Shown here piece after piece: positions 6,880-15,981 of a DNA stretch of 27,950 nt. The stretch is from a virus: positions 1-27,950 of the IMG/VR virus record IMGVR_UViG_3300042310_000537; one strand, 5' to 3'. The stretch's first letter is position 1; each line of letters starts with the position of its first letter. The notes under the pieces are model-generated. The model was not told where the DNA came from. It saw nothing but the letters and a program-made list of their open reading frames with translations, and did not search any database. A program made the position numbers and the translations under genes.

Positions 6880-9800
6880 TTACTTTATTTCTGTTAAATT
6901 AAATTTATATTTTTTACAACTTATCTGATTAATAATAAATAAGTCACTTTCTCCTTCTTGTATTAACCAACTACCTCTTGTACCATCTACATAGTTTGCA
7001 CATTCGTAATTCAAGTTATTCAAAATTAAGTCATTTGTTCCAATTGTTCCCGCAGTTAATGCTCCAGTAAATCTACCACACCCATTAACATCCAACTTAT
7101 AAGATGGAGTTGCACAATTTATACCAACATTTCCATTTGCACCAATTACCATTTTTATTTGACATGATTGGTTTGGTTTTGCCGGTGTGCCACCTGAACC
7201 AGCTACACCAAATGCTAAATATTCTTTACTATCGTTGTTATTATAAAAATGGAATAATGAACTTCCAGCTACTAGTGAGTCATTGTCATAGTAACGGGTT
7301 AATAATATATCTCCCAAAGGAACATTAAATGCATTTTCTCCAGATAGATGCAAAGTTGATTTTGGTGTTTGTGTTCCTATTGCCATACAACTAAAGTTAG
7401 ACATTACACCACAAACTTGTCCACTTGCTTTCAATGTTGCATTTACACAAACTGTAGTTCCGTCATCTATAATACAAGAATCATATAAATGATCACCACC
7501 ACCACTTTTAGCAATGTAGTTACAAGTCAAAGTAGTTTCCGAACCCAATGTAGATGCTCTCGGACCTGATAATAACATACCACCCGAATATCCTATTGTT
7601 GACGGATTTGAATATATCCATCTATTACAAAGTGAGTCCCATAACATTGAACCAGTAATACCTGCAGAACTTCCACTATCTTGTACACTCATTCCTGCAA
7701 ATCTCACACTTGGTGTTGCGGTATTAAGTTGGACAATGTTAGTACCTATACTTACACTACTAGCACTTATATATTGTATGCTTGAAGAACCTTGTACAAT
7801 TAAATCAGTTGCAATGAATACACTTCCAGAAAATACTTGTGTACCATAAAAGGTATTACTTCCAGTTGTTGCAAAACTTCCTGTTGTATTTTCTAAATTT
7901 GACAAACGTGCAATGTTAGATGCAGTTACAGAGTTAATGTTACTTAAAGAAATGTCAACACTTGCAGACTTTGTTTCTAAATTGGACAATCGTGCAATGT
8001 TAGATGCAGTTACAGAGTTAATGTTACTTAAAGAAATGTCAACCGATGCAGACTTTGTTTCCAAATTTAATATTCTTGGAGAGAAAGATGCAGTTGCACT
8101 ATTCAAAGATGTTAATATTTCAACTACTTGTGACGAACCAGAAACTGTACCCGTTGGTAAGGAGTTAATCAAACTAATACTACCACTATTAAGTGTGTCC
8201 GTTGTAACTATTGTTTGTGCAGATATTGTTCTTGTCGTTTGTGCTTTATCATCTACTAAAAAGATTGAACCTGTGCCTACATAAATGTGTCTCCAAGGTT
8301 TATTTTGACTTCCCAAATCGTATGTTCCACTTATTGCCGGAACTAAAGATTGTGAGATTGGATTTAAGTGAGATGCAGTTAATGCATTTGTTACTGTTAC
8401 ATTTGCAACCGGTGTCCAACTTGCCGTATAAGGTGATGTGTTGGAAACTTGTAAAACATATCCTGATTCTGCAGAACTAATAGCAGGTAAGTCACCACCT
8501 ATTGTTCCAACTGCCCAACCTGATGTTGTTTCTGGAAATGTAATTAGAGATGAAGTGTTATCCGTTAATACAATTGATTCAGGGATTATTTTTTCATAAC
8601 TTAAATCAAATGTTTGTATATTAACAAATCTATCTCCAAAGTTATGTTCAAATCTCCAACTTAATGAAGATGTAAAATTTTGTTTAACTGTTCTGCCTTG
8701 TACTTCAATTATACCACCAATTCCTGCAGTTGCATATCCTGCAACATTTGTACCGAATTCTAAAACTAATGTATTTGAGTCGGTTGCTGTAATACTTTGA
8801 GGTAATACAACTTGTCCTGCAGTTGAATATACTGTTACATTTGGATATTGTGCATTTAAGTTATGTGTGAATGTCCAAGTTGACGATGGTGTTGTTTGTG
8901 TATGTATTTTTCCTCCTGCAGTCAAACCGGTCAATAAAGAACCATCCCCTTTGAATGAACCCGTAAATGACCCACTAAATGACCCTGTATTAAATGATGA
9001 TGTAAATTGGTTTAATGAACTTACTATATCATAAACTTGTGACGAACCACTTACTAATGTGGGTTTTCCAGTTAATTCAGAAAATGTAATTCCAGTTCCA
9101 ATTAATCTATATCTTAAATCTAATGATGCAGTTGTTTGTTCGGAACCACTTATAATTCCACCTGGTTTAGATGCAATGTTGTCCCATGTAGTTTGAGTTA
9201 TTGAACCACTTACGACATATCTTGTATCATATGAACTTGTTAATTGTGACGAACCTGATACTAATGTAGGTTTATTTACAATTGTATTAAAGTTTGTAGA
9301 ACCTGTAATTGTACCTGACACATCTAAATCACCCGTTAAACTAATCTTACCAGTAGTTTGAGTCATTATAGAATCTCCAATATGATCGTCACCTACTGCG
9401 TAAACTATTTTTCCAGTAGTTAATCCTATCTCATCTCCTAATGAACCTGTATTTTGTGGGCCTGAAATTAACTTTGCAGATGTGTATGTTAATCCCGTTG
9501 GGTTTTGATACAACCAATTGTTATTTAAACTATCCCAAAATAGAGAACCACTTGCCCCTGCTCCTGAACCGGAATCTTGTACCGATATACCACCAAATCT
9601 GATACCAGGATTAGAAGTATTAAGAGTGATTGTGTTTGTTCCTATACTTACCGAACTACCTGTAATATTTTGCATTGATGAAGTTCCCAATACAATTAAG
9701 TCACCTTGTATGTAAGTTGAACCACTAATCGTTTGAGTACCATTAAATGTATTACTTCCTGTTGTTGCGTAAGACCCTGTGAAAGATGCTAACCCACTTA

Positions 9801-10260
9801 TTCTCGTAGTTTGTGTAATTTGTTCTTGTCCAACTGATGCACTAAAGTTTCCAGTCACTGTTGAAACCGATGCTGATAGAGAAGTTAAAGATGCATTACT
9901 TTGTGAGAATGAAGTTGCAACTGACGAACTAAAATCACCCGTTACTGATGCAACACTTGCAGATAAAGAAGTTATACTTGCATTACTTGAACTAAATGAT
10001 GTTGCAACTGACTGACTAAATGATTGTGTGAATGTATTTAGATTAGTTATAGAAGTATCTACACTACTACTCTTTGTTTCCAAATTTGACAAACGAGATG
10101 CTTGAGAACCCGTATCGGTAGTTAATGCATTTATTTTTGCATTCAACGATGCGGACACTACTAATAACGAAGATGATACTTCCGTATATCTTGGTATTTC
10201 TGCAAATTGTCCGGCTTGTTGTAGTAAGGAACCGGTTATAATAGGACTATCTAAAATCAT
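6880..10260 (-). CDS. Long tail fibre with two linker copies, two W-HNL domains and a Cys-rich tip
   Basis: 1126 residues. It opens MILDSPIITGSLLQQAG, resembling the start of the 906-aa fibre (DAPIITGS). Order: coiled coil (about 30-155), diverged linker copy A (162-299), a TTWDNIASKPGG repeat, two beta domains of the TWTFTHNLNAQYP type (about 450-590), a YDLGSQNKPWRHIYVG segment typical of phage fibres, two 28-residue coiled-coil repeats, linker copy B (794-943), then a tip with GINCATPSYKLDVNG. It ends in GSWLIQEGESDLFII and KKYKFNLTEIK, a short C-terminal module I associate with phage fibres. There is no S74 domain. Cysteine is absent up to residue 877, then about 11 occur in 249 residues. 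It has the best Shine-Dalgarno here (CGGAGAA before ATG) and an ATATTTATA motif 19 bases upstream. Two stops (TAA TAG) end it. Confidence 0.9.
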   Translation of the reverse strand: MILDSPIITGSLLQQAGQFAEIPRYTEVSSSLLVVSASLNAKINALTTDTGSQASRLSNLETKSSSVDTSITNLNTFTQSFSQSVATSFSSSNASITSLSASVASVTGDFSSSVATSFSQSNASLTSLSASVSTVTGNFSASVGQEQITQTTRISGLASFTGSYATTGSNTFNGTQTISGSTYIQGDLIVLGTSSMQNITGSSVSIGTNTITLNTSNPGIRFGGISVQDSGSGAGASGSLFWDSLNNNWLYQNPTGLTYTSAKLISGPQNTGSLGDEIGLTTGKIVYAVGDDHIGDSIMTQTTGKISLTGDLDVSGTITGSTNFNTIVNKPTLVSGSSQLTSSYDTRYVVSGSITQTTWDNIASKPGGIISGSEQTTASLDLRYRLIGTGITFSELTGKPTLVSGSSQVYDIVSSLNQFTSSFNTGSFSGSFTGSFKGDGSLLTGLTAGGKIHTQTTPSSTWTFTHNLNAQYPNVTVYSTAGQVVLPQSITATDSNTLVLEFGTNVAGYATAGIGGIIEVQGRTVKQNFTSSLSWRFEHNFGDRFVNIQTFDLSYEKIIPESIVLTDNTSSLITFPETTSGWAVGTIGGDLPAISSAESGYVLQVSNTSPYTASWTPVANVTVTNALTASHLNPISQSLVPAISGTYDLGSQNKPWRHIYVGTGSIFLVDDKAQTTRTISAQTIVTTDTLNSGSISLINSLPTGTVSGSSQVVEILTSLNSATASFSPRILNLETKSASVDISLSNINSVTASNIARLSNLETKSASVDISLSNINSVTASNIARLSNLENTTGSFATTGSNTFYGTQVFSGSVFIATDLIVQGSSSIQYISASSVSIGTNIVQLNTATPSVRFAGMSVQDSGSSAGITGSMLWDSLCNRWIYSNPSTIGYSGGMLLSGPRASTLGSETTLTCNYIAKSGGGDHLYDSCIIDDGTTVCVNATLKASGQVCGVMSNFSCMAIGTQTPKSTLHLSGENAFNVPLGDILLTRYYDNDSLVAGSSLFHFYNNNDSKEYLAFGVAGSGGTPAKPNQSCQIKMVIGANGNVGINCATPSYKLDVNGCGRFTGALTAGTIGTNDLILNNLNYECANYVDGTRGSWLIQEGESDLFIINQISCKKYKFNLTEIK
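7432..7881 (-). repeat. Shared fibre linker, copy B in the 1126-aa gene
   Basis: A 150-codon block (residues 794-943), more diverged after NPSVRFAG-like sequence (AGMSVQDSGSSAGITGS). It joins the Cys-free and Cys-rich parts of the protein. Confidence 0.85.
7890..8063 (-). repeat. 84-bp tandem repeat encoding coiled-coil units (1126-aa fibre)
   Basis: CGTGCAATGTTAGATG occurs at 7907 and 7991, an 84-base period. The two units are almost identical in DNA and encode the same 28-residue coiled-coil motif as the other fibres. Confidence 0.85.
9364..9777 (-). repeat. Diverged fibre linker, copy A in the 1126-aa gene
   Basis: About 138 codons (residues 162-299), GSYATTGSNTFNGTQTI to DDHIGDSIM. It is homologous to copy B in the same protein, so the module is duplicated within one gene. 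Confidence 0.8.
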
Positions 10261-10278
10261 TTCTCCGTTTTATTTAAG

Positions 10279-10286
10279 TATAAATA
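10279..10286 (-). promoter_or_regulatory. ATATTTATA motif before the 1126-aa fibre
   Basis: Coding strand reads GAATATTTATACTTAA, 19 bases before the ATG and followed by a GGAG ribosome-binding site. It lies 13 bases after the 65-aa stop. Confidence 0.5.
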
Positions 10287-10299
10287 TTCTTTTATTCTT

Positions 10300-10497
10300 T
10301 TATTCCAATGTAGGTCTGTCTGTAATTTCTGTTTTAACTATTTCACCATTTACCAATGTATATGTGTAATTGGCAAAATCTAAATTTTCATCGGTTTCAA
10401 TATACAATGAATTACTGGTTTCTATAAATGGTTTTATAGAGTCTAAATTATCACATGTTAGGTTGAATGTTCCGTTTTGATTAAATACTATTATCAT
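10300..10497 (-). CDS. Small hypothetical protein downstream of the 811-aa fibre
   Basis: 65 residues, starting MIIVFNQNGTFNLTCDNLD. Predicted soluble, acidic and beta-rich, with one cysteine; it contains NLDFANYTYTLVNGEIV and ends EITDRPTLE. No family is recognised. It starts 10 bases after the stop of the 811-aa fibre gene and has no ATATTTATA motif of its own, so it is probably cotranscribed with that fibre. The next motif (10279-10286) follows its stop and belongs to the 1126-aa gene. Its position matches the pattern of a small gene after a large fibre gene. A fibre-assembly role is only a guess from position. Confidence 0.65.
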   Translation of the reverse strand: MIIVFNQNGTFNLTCDNLDSIKPFIETSNSLYIETDENLDFANYTYTLVNGEIVKTEITDRPTLE

Positions 10498-10507
10498 AAT
10501 TTTTATA

Positions 10508-12943
10508 TTAAGGTTGTTTTCCTGTTACTTGTATCCAATAAGCGCCACCACCACCGTAAGTTCCTCCTATTTTACAAACTCTTAAATTAGTGCTACTTGT
10601 TTTATATGCCATCCAACTTCCACCATTTCCTGTTCCGCAACTAAACATTGTTAAAGCTTGTGTATTTGAATCTCTTGAAGTTAAAAATACATAATAGTGT
10701 GCTCCATAATTCCAGTTATAGAAGTGATCAAAAAACGCTTTAATTTCAAACATTTGTCCTTGACCTGCATCATCCCATGTTGGAAAATCAAAATAGGTCG
10801 CCGTATTACCGGCCATTGTTCCTCCTATTGATTTTGTAATAACACCGTTTGAAGTTATTATACCATACGATGAATTTACACAGCCTATTTGTGCATTTGG
10901 AGCACAAACTGTGAATCCAAAACAAGCTACACCATTTCCTGCTATTCTAAAAAGACTAGTTGTACTACTTTGATTTTGCACAATCATTGCATGGTCTGCA
11001 GAAGTAGAACCTGCTGTTACTAATAATCCTAAACTTTGCCCTGAAGTGGATGAACCAATAAAGTTAGCTGTCCAATTATTTGCTGGCCCTTGTACTACAA
11101 ATTTTTCACCAGGAGTTGTAATTCCTATACCAACATTGCCCGCACATGTAATAGTAAGTCTTGAATTTCCATCTGTATCTCTTAAATAAAAGTTACAACC
11201 TGCTCTATATTGTAAATATAAGTTATTATCACCGGCTAATGTTAATATGTTTCTAGCGGTAGCAGTTGAATCAGTAAAATTTAACCAATTATTGTTAGTA
11301 ATAGTTACATTCCCATTAAATGTTGCTGCTCCTGTACCCAGCATTCTAAATCTATTAACCCCGCCACTTTCTAAATCAAGTATTCTATCTGTTACGTCTG
11401 TGGAACATATTCTAACTAATAATCCTGCATTGTAATTGTTTGCAGTTGCACTTGTATTCCAAATAGTGCCTGCATAACCTTGTCCATTTACTGCCCAATC
11501 TAAACCATAAAGATTAAGACTCAAACCATCCACATTAGTTGGGCGAACTGATGTATTAGCTAGTAATGTAGCGGGAGATGTTGTACATATACCCACATTA
11601 CCATTATTAAGTACAAAACCACCAACATAAGATCCACTACTATTATAATTCTGGAAATCTAAATAATTTGAATTAAGATAGGCACCATTTATTTGAAAGG
11701 CCGAATAACAACAATTATATATTGCTCCGGTTGCAGTATTTCTATTAAACCCAATTCTTCCTCCATCAGAATTTTGAATTTTTAAATTTCCAATTTTTAA
11801 GCTTCCTGATACTTCTAATACTTCTGCAGGTGATGTAGTACCTATACCAACACAACCACTAAATAATCCAACAGGAGAACAAATAACCGTACTACCATAT
11901 ATTGTAGTTCCACTTATAGTCCCAGTTCCTACTAAATTGTTCTTAATACAAGTAGTTGTTCCATTATCAAATATACAAGAATCTACTAAGTGTTCTTTAC
12001 CTGTTCCTTTTGATAAAGTATTACAAGTTAAGTAAGTTTCATTACCTAAACTATCATATGTTTCGGGACCTAATACGAAATGAGAGGATGTTATATTACT
12101 CCCATTACCTCTATGTACAAATATAAACTCATCTTGTAGTGAATCGTATAAAAATGATCCTGATCCGCCTACCGAACCACTATCTATTATGGTTAAACCT
12201 GCGAATCTCACGCTTGGGTTTGCAGTGTTTAATTGTACTATATTTGTACCAATACTTACACTACTTGCACTTATATATTGTATGCTTGACGAACCTTGTA
12301 CAACTAAATCATTTGCTATATAAACCGAGCCACTAAAGACTTGTGTACCATAAAATGAATTAGAACCAGTTGTTGCATATGAACCCGTTTTTGAATTCAG
12401 AGATGTTATATCATTAGATGCAGTAAATGTATTTATACTACTTACTGATATATCTACACTTGCCGATTTTGTTTCTAAATTTGATAAACGTGCAATGTTA
12501 GATGCAGTTACAGAGTTAATGTTTGTAATAGAAATGTCAACACTACTACTCTTTATTTCTAAATTACTTAAGCGTGCAAGATTAGATGCAGTTACCGAAT
12601 TGATATTAGAAATACTAATGTCAACACTACTACTCTTTATTTCTAAATTATTCAATCTTCCAATATTAGAACCAGAAGTTGTTTGTAAAGTATTTAGTTG
12701 AGATGAAATTGACTGACTTATAGTATTAAATGACGATGTAAATACAAATGCAGTAGAGTCAAAACCATCTAACAATAATGCATTTGATGCAGTACCTGCC
12801 AATTGAACTTGTCCTAATGTTATTGTACTTGCATTTGAAAAGTCAACTGCTGATCCAGAGAATGTTATTGCTCCCTGTGCAGATGATGAAATCTGTGCTA
12901 CTACATTTCCGTTTATGTCCTTAAATCTATATTGTCCTGCCAT
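10508..12943 (-). CDS. Tail fibre with three-unit coiled-coil shaft, shared linker, Cys-rich tip and unrecognised head
   Basis: 811 residues. The N-terminus (MAGQYRFKDINGNVVAQISS) is unlike the other fibres. Three 28-residue coiled-coil repeats (about 94-165) lead to the shared linker (187-337). The tip contains VGIGTTSPAEVLEV, VGICTTSPATLL and VGIGITTPGEKFVV beta-repeats, and CFGFTVCAPN. About 16 cysteines lie after residue 300 and none before. The last 110 residues (FDFPTWDDAGQGQMFEIKAF, DHFYNWNYGAHYYVF, GGGGAYWIQVTGKQP) form an aromatic- and glycine-rich head I cannot assign to a named family. There is no S74 domain. An ATATTTATA motif lies 13 bases upstream, the closest such spacing in the window. 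The 65-aa gene follows. Confidence 0.9.
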   Translation of the reverse strand: MAGQYRFKDINGNVVAQISSSAQGAITFSGSAVDFSNASTITLGQVQLAGTASNALLLDGFDSTAFVFTSSFNTISQSISSQLNTLQTTSGSNIGRLNNLEIKSSSVDISISNINSVTASNLARLSNLEIKSSSVDISITNINSVTASNIARLSNLETKSASVDISVSSINTFTASNDITSLNSKTGSYATTGSNSFYGTQVFSGSVYIANDLVVQGSSSIQYISASSVSIGTNIVQLNTANPSVRFAGLTIIDSGSVGGSGSFLYDSLQDEFIFVHRGNGSNITSSHFVLGPETYDSLGNETYLTCNTLSKGTGKEHLVDSCIFDNGTTTCIKNNLVGTGTISGTTIYGSTVICSPVGLFSGCVGIGTTSPAEVLEVSGSLKIGNLKIQNSDGGRIGFNRNTATGAIYNCCYSAFQINGAYLNSNYLDFQNYNSSGSYVGGFVLNNGNVGICTTSPATLLANTSVRPTNVDGLSLNLYGLDWAVNGQGYAGTIWNTSATANNYNAGLLVRICSTDVTDRILDLESGGVNRFRMLGTGAATFNGNVTITNNNWLNFTDSTATARNILTLAGDNNLYLQYRAGCNFYLRDTDGNSRLTITCAGNVGIGITTPGEKFVVQGPANNWTANFIGSSTSGQSLGLLVTAGSTSADHAMIVQNQSSTTSLFRIAGNGVACFGFTVCAPNAQIGCVNSSYGIITSNGVITKSIGGTMAGNTATYFDFPTWDDAGQGQMFEIKAFFDHFYNWNYGAHYYVFLTSRDSNTQALTMFSCGTGNGGSWMAYKTSSTNLRVCKIGGTYGGGGAYWIQVTGKQP
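11933..12385 (-). repeat. Shared fibre linker, copy in the 811-aa gene
   Basis: A 151-codon block (residues 187-337), GSYATTGSNSFYGTQVF to GTTTCIKNNL, with the same boundaries as the copies in the 860- and 758-aa genes. Confidence 0.9.
12449..12665 (-). repeat. 84-bp repeat encoding coiled-coil units (811-aa fibre)
   Basis: Three units encode ETKSASVDIS / EIKSSSVDIS segments separated by NINSVTASN-type spacers. The units are more diverged in DNA than in the 758- and 1126-aa genes. Confidence 0.8.
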
Positions 12944-12955
12944 TTGTTATTTTTT

Positions 12956-12963
12956 TATAAATA
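12956..12963 (-). promoter_or_regulatory. ATATTTATA motif before the 811-aa fibre
   Basis: Coding strand reads AATATTTATAAAAA, 13 bases before the ATG, which would allow only a very short leader. It lies 12 bases after the stop of the 88-aa gene. Confidence 0.45.
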
Positions 12964-12975
12964 TTTTTTATTATC

Positions 12976-13242
12976 CTACAAAGAAGGTGTATAATTGTCT
13001 GTTTTATACTTTGCAGTTTGTACCCAACCTCTTTCATATGCATCAATAACTATTTCGTCTTTAGAACCAGGAATTGATATACTTAATTCTAAATATTTTT
13101 CTACTGCAAGTTTTACAATATCGTCTATTGCTATTCTTGCTCTTTCTTTCATTGCATTTTCAACCCAATCTTGTGGTTCGTAGGCAATGTATTCCATTGC
13201 GGCCTTTTCGGCATTTGTTAATTCAATTGTGTATGTATTCAT
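12976..13242 (-). CDS. Small helical hypothetical protein downstream of the 906-aa fibre
   Basis: 88 residues, starting MNTYTIELTNAEKAAMEYIA. Mostly helical and charged: EPQDWVENAMKERARIAIDD and IVKLAVEKYLELSIS, then a C-terminal segment ending KYKTDNYTPSL. No cysteine, signal peptide or membrane segment. Short proteins of this style occur in phage structural regions, but I cannot name a family. It starts 18 bases after the stop of the 906-aa fibre gene with no ATATTTATA motif between, so it is likely the last gene of the unit that begins with the 1451-aa fibre. The motif after its stop (12956-12963) serves the 811-aa gene. Confidence 0.75.
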   Translation of the reverse strand: MNTYTIELTNAEKAAMEYIAYEPQDWVENAMKERARIAIDDIVKLAVEKYLELSISIPGSKDEIVIDAYERGWVQTAKYKTDNYTPSL

Positions 13243-13260
13243 AATTTTTAATTTTTATTT

Positions 13261-15981
13261 TTATCCTAATAAGTATCCCATAAAGTTTAAGTACGAATCT
13301 GTTGTACCATTAACTCCGTATGGGAGTGTAGATGCATCACTAACAAAATAAATTCTAACCGTATCATTTGCTGCTAAATTTATAATTACATCTCTATTTC
13401 CATTTGTTGCATATGCGTCTCCCGTTTCATTTGTATCCTGTCTTAGATGATAATCTCCTAAGAAATTGGTATCATTTATTCTTAAGAACCATCTATAAAC
13501 ACTACCAGCAGTGGCACCAATAGCAGACCATGAAAAATAATATACTCCAGCTACTGGTGCTGTAAATACTCCAGTAGAAGCATTGTAATGACTACCTTTG
13601 TTAAGGTGTACACTTGGATATATTACATATGAATTAAGAGTAGTGTTTCCCATACCATAAGCCAAAAATGATGGTTGATACGGTTTTGTAACGATACCCG
13701 CGGGTGTGAATCTCATCACATTATCTGAAATAGAATAACTATAAAAATCCAAACAACTACCTACGGCCTTAACCGCAGTACCAATAGACCAAACCGATGT
13801 TCCCGCATTTTTCCAGTTAACGTCTGATTGTGCTGATGTGGCCGCTCTATCTAATTTAACTCCTGGGAAAGACCCACGTACATAAACTGCTTCATTTACA
13901 CAAATTGCTCCTGCAAAACAAGCTACACCTGTGCACATTAATTTTAATATGTTTGTATTAGAACCTTTTTGAATTGCAAACTCTCCATTAGTACCAAATT
14001 GATTACCTATTGTACCATTAGCCGTTCCTAAATAAATTATATCATTAGATACGGTTGATAATACTCCAATAGCTTGTCCACCATCACCACTAAAAGCAAT
14101 TGCTGCATATCCCGATGTACCACCCGCTCTAAAATAAGATGCGTTGGTATTTGTCGGTGCGGTTACTTCTAATTTGTATGAGTTTTGTGTACTTCCTAAT
14201 AACAAATATTGGTTAGTAGTTACTCTAAATGCTTCTACATTATTTGTACCAATATAAATAGGTGCGTTATTTGCAGTTCCTATCAACATCCCTTTACCAC
14301 ATGCACCATCCGTACCAACAAATGCCATACATTGTGTATTTATTCCAAATAATCCCGCGTCAACACCTGAACCATACATTTTAGTATAAACTCCAGTCAT
14401 TGAACTTCCTATACAAATCTGACCATATAATCCAGGTTGAAATGAAGAACAATTAGTCCATGCATAAAAACTATTACTACCATTGTATATAATTACATTA
14501 TTATTTACACATATATTACATGCAAAATTAACTAAACCACTTGCATTTATTCTAACTTTTTCAGTTGGTAAACATTTTGCAGCACTATTAGTTGAAAATA
14601 CTATATCAGTACCATTACAACCTGCTGACCAGTTTTCTGCAGCTGATCCAAATATTTTTGCACCCATTTTATACGAAGAACCATCATGTCCACCAATTGC
14701 AAGTCCACCTAAATTATTTGCCGATTGAATTGCTGTTGGTGATGTTAATGAAGTTCCTCTAGATCTTCTAGCATAAAATAATGATGTACAATCTCCGTTA
14801 TCAGAACTTTCAGTTAATATAACCATACTATCTTGTGATGCTTTTGCTATATCTAATACATTTGATGGAGCTCCAACACCAATACCAACATTACCACAAT
14901 AAGTCCAAGACATTATACAAAGATTACCCTGTGTAGTATGATTTCTTCTTAATATTAATGCATCGTCTACACCAGTTTTTACGTTATATACAAATTTAGT
15001 GACAGTACTACCATCACAAAAATATAATAAATCATCTCCGGCCGATGTTGCGTTTATATGTAATTTAGCACATGGTGAACTACTACCGATACCAACATTT
15101 CCACCTATTTCCCAAATACCACTATCTATTAGATGTTCTTTGCCTGTTCCTTTTGGAATTTTATTACATGTTAAGTATAATTCATTTCCTAAACTATCAT
15201 ATGTTTCGGGACCTAATACGAAATGGGATGATGTTATATTTGTTCCATTACCTCTATGAACAAATACAAACTCATCATGTACCGAATCGTATAAGAATGA
15301 TCCTGAGCCCCCAATTGAGCCACTATCTATTATAGTTAAACCTGCAAATCTCACACTCGGATTTGCAGTATTTAATTGTACTATATTTGTTCCAATACTT
15401 ACACTACTTGCAGAAATATATTGTATACTTGATGAACCTTGTACAATTAAGTCGTTTGCTATATAAACACTACCACTATATGTTTGAGTTCCAAAAAATG
15501 TGTTACTTCCAGTTGTTGCGTATGACCCTGTTTTTGAGTTTAACGATTCATTACCATTACTTGCTGTAAAATTATTTATATTACTTATAGAAATGTCAAC
15601 ACTACTACTTTTACTTTCCAAATTTGATATTCTTGGAGTAAATGATGCAGTTGCAGTATTTAATGATGAAATAATATCAATAACTTGAGATGAACCACTA
15701 ACTAAAGTAGGTTTATTTACAATTGTATCAAAGTTTGTTGAACCTGTAATTCCTGCAGATGCAGATATTGGTGCTATTACTTCAATCGTAGTACCGGCTA
15801 TTCCGTCAATTCGTCTTAAATATGCTCTATCGTTTGCAGTAAGTTGATCACCAGCAAATGATGTTGCACTTTGTCCACCAAGAAATGTATTTGAACCTGT
15901 TGTTGCAACCGATGCTAAACTCCCCAATGTACTACCATTTAGTGAGAAACTTCCTGTAATTATTGGTGCGTCTATTCTCAT
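13261..15981 (-). CDS. Tail fibre with shared linker, Cys-rich tip and C-terminal C1q/TNF-like head
   Basis: 906 residues. It begins MRIDAPIITGSFSLNG, similar to the 1126-aa fibre. The shaft is short, with only one partial coiled-coil unit, then the shared linker (152-287), which loses similarity at DSGIWEIGGNVGIG. The tip has repeats such as NVGIGSSSP and NVGIGVGAP, plus about 17 cysteines (for example CFAGAICVN). The C-terminal 137 residues (770-906) look like a C1q/TNF jelly-roll: STGVFTAPVAGVYYFSWSA, an inner NDTVRIYF strand and a terminal YLNFMGYLLG, matching the usual 'G.Y.F' and 'F.G.L' landmarks. This would be a trimeric receptor-binding head. There is no S74 domain. The start codon overlaps the previous stop by one base (TAATG), implying coupled translation with the 1106-aa fibre. 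Confidence 0.9.
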   Translation of the reverse strand: MRIDAPIITGSFSLNGSTLGSLASVATTGSNTFLGGQSATSFAGDQLTANDRAYLRRIDGIAGTTIEVIAPISASAGITGSTNFDTIVNKPTLVSGSSQVIDIISSLNTATASFTPRISNLESKSSSVDISISNINNFTASNGNESLNSKTGSYATTGSNTFFGTQTYSGSVYIANDLIVQGSSSIQYISASSVSIGTNIVQLNTANPSVRFAGLTIIDSGSIGGSGSFLYDSVHDEFVFVHRGNGTNITSSHFVLGPETYDSLGNELYLTCNKIPKGTGKEHLIDSGIWEIGGNVGIGSSSPCAKLHINATSAGDDLLYFCDGSTVTKFVYNVKTGVDDALILRRNHTTQGNLCIMSWTYCGNVGIGVGAPSNVLDIAKASQDSMVILTESSDNGDCTSLFYARRSRGTSLTSPTAIQSANNLGGLAIGGHDGSSYKMGAKIFGSAAENWSAGCNGTDIVFSTNSAAKCLPTEKVRINASGLVNFACNICVNNNVIIYNGSNSFYAWTNCSSFQPGLYGQICIGSSMTGVYTKMYGSGVDAGLFGINTQCMAFVGTDGACGKGMLIGTANNAPIYIGTNNVEAFRVTTNQYLLLGSTQNSYKLEVTAPTNTNASYFRAGGTSGYAAIAFSGDGGQAIGVLSTVSNDIIYLGTANGTIGNQFGTNGEFAIQKGSNTNILKLMCTGVACFAGAICVNEAVYVRGSFPGVKLDRAATSAQSDVNWKNAGTSVWSIGTAVKAVGSCLDFYSYSISDNVMRFTPAGIVTKPYQPSFLAYGMGNTTLNSYVIYPSVHLNKGSHYNASTGVFTAPVAGVYYFSWSAIGATAGSVYRWFLRINDTNFLGDYHLRQDTNETGDAYATNGNRDVIINLAANDTVRIYFVSDASTLPYGVNGTTDSYLNFMGYLLG
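15121..15528 (-). repeat. Shared fibre linker, copy in the 906-aa gene
   Basis: About 136 codons (residues 152-287), GSYATTGSNTFFGTQTY to KEHLIDS. Similarity ends sharply there, where a different tip (GIWEIGGNVGIG) begins. A 68-base block (15266-15333) matches the 860-aa copy with one mismatch. Confidence 0.88.

Noticed and set aside
14263-14270. Further copy of the TATAAATA/TATTTATA octamer
   Set aside because: It lies inside the 906-aa coding region with no nearby start. A few chance copies are expected in AT-rich DNA.
221-15981. Diversity-generating retroelement targeting the fibre tips
   Set aside because: No reverse transcriptase or template/variable repeat pair is visible. Paralogue differences are spread over all bases rather than adenine-specific.
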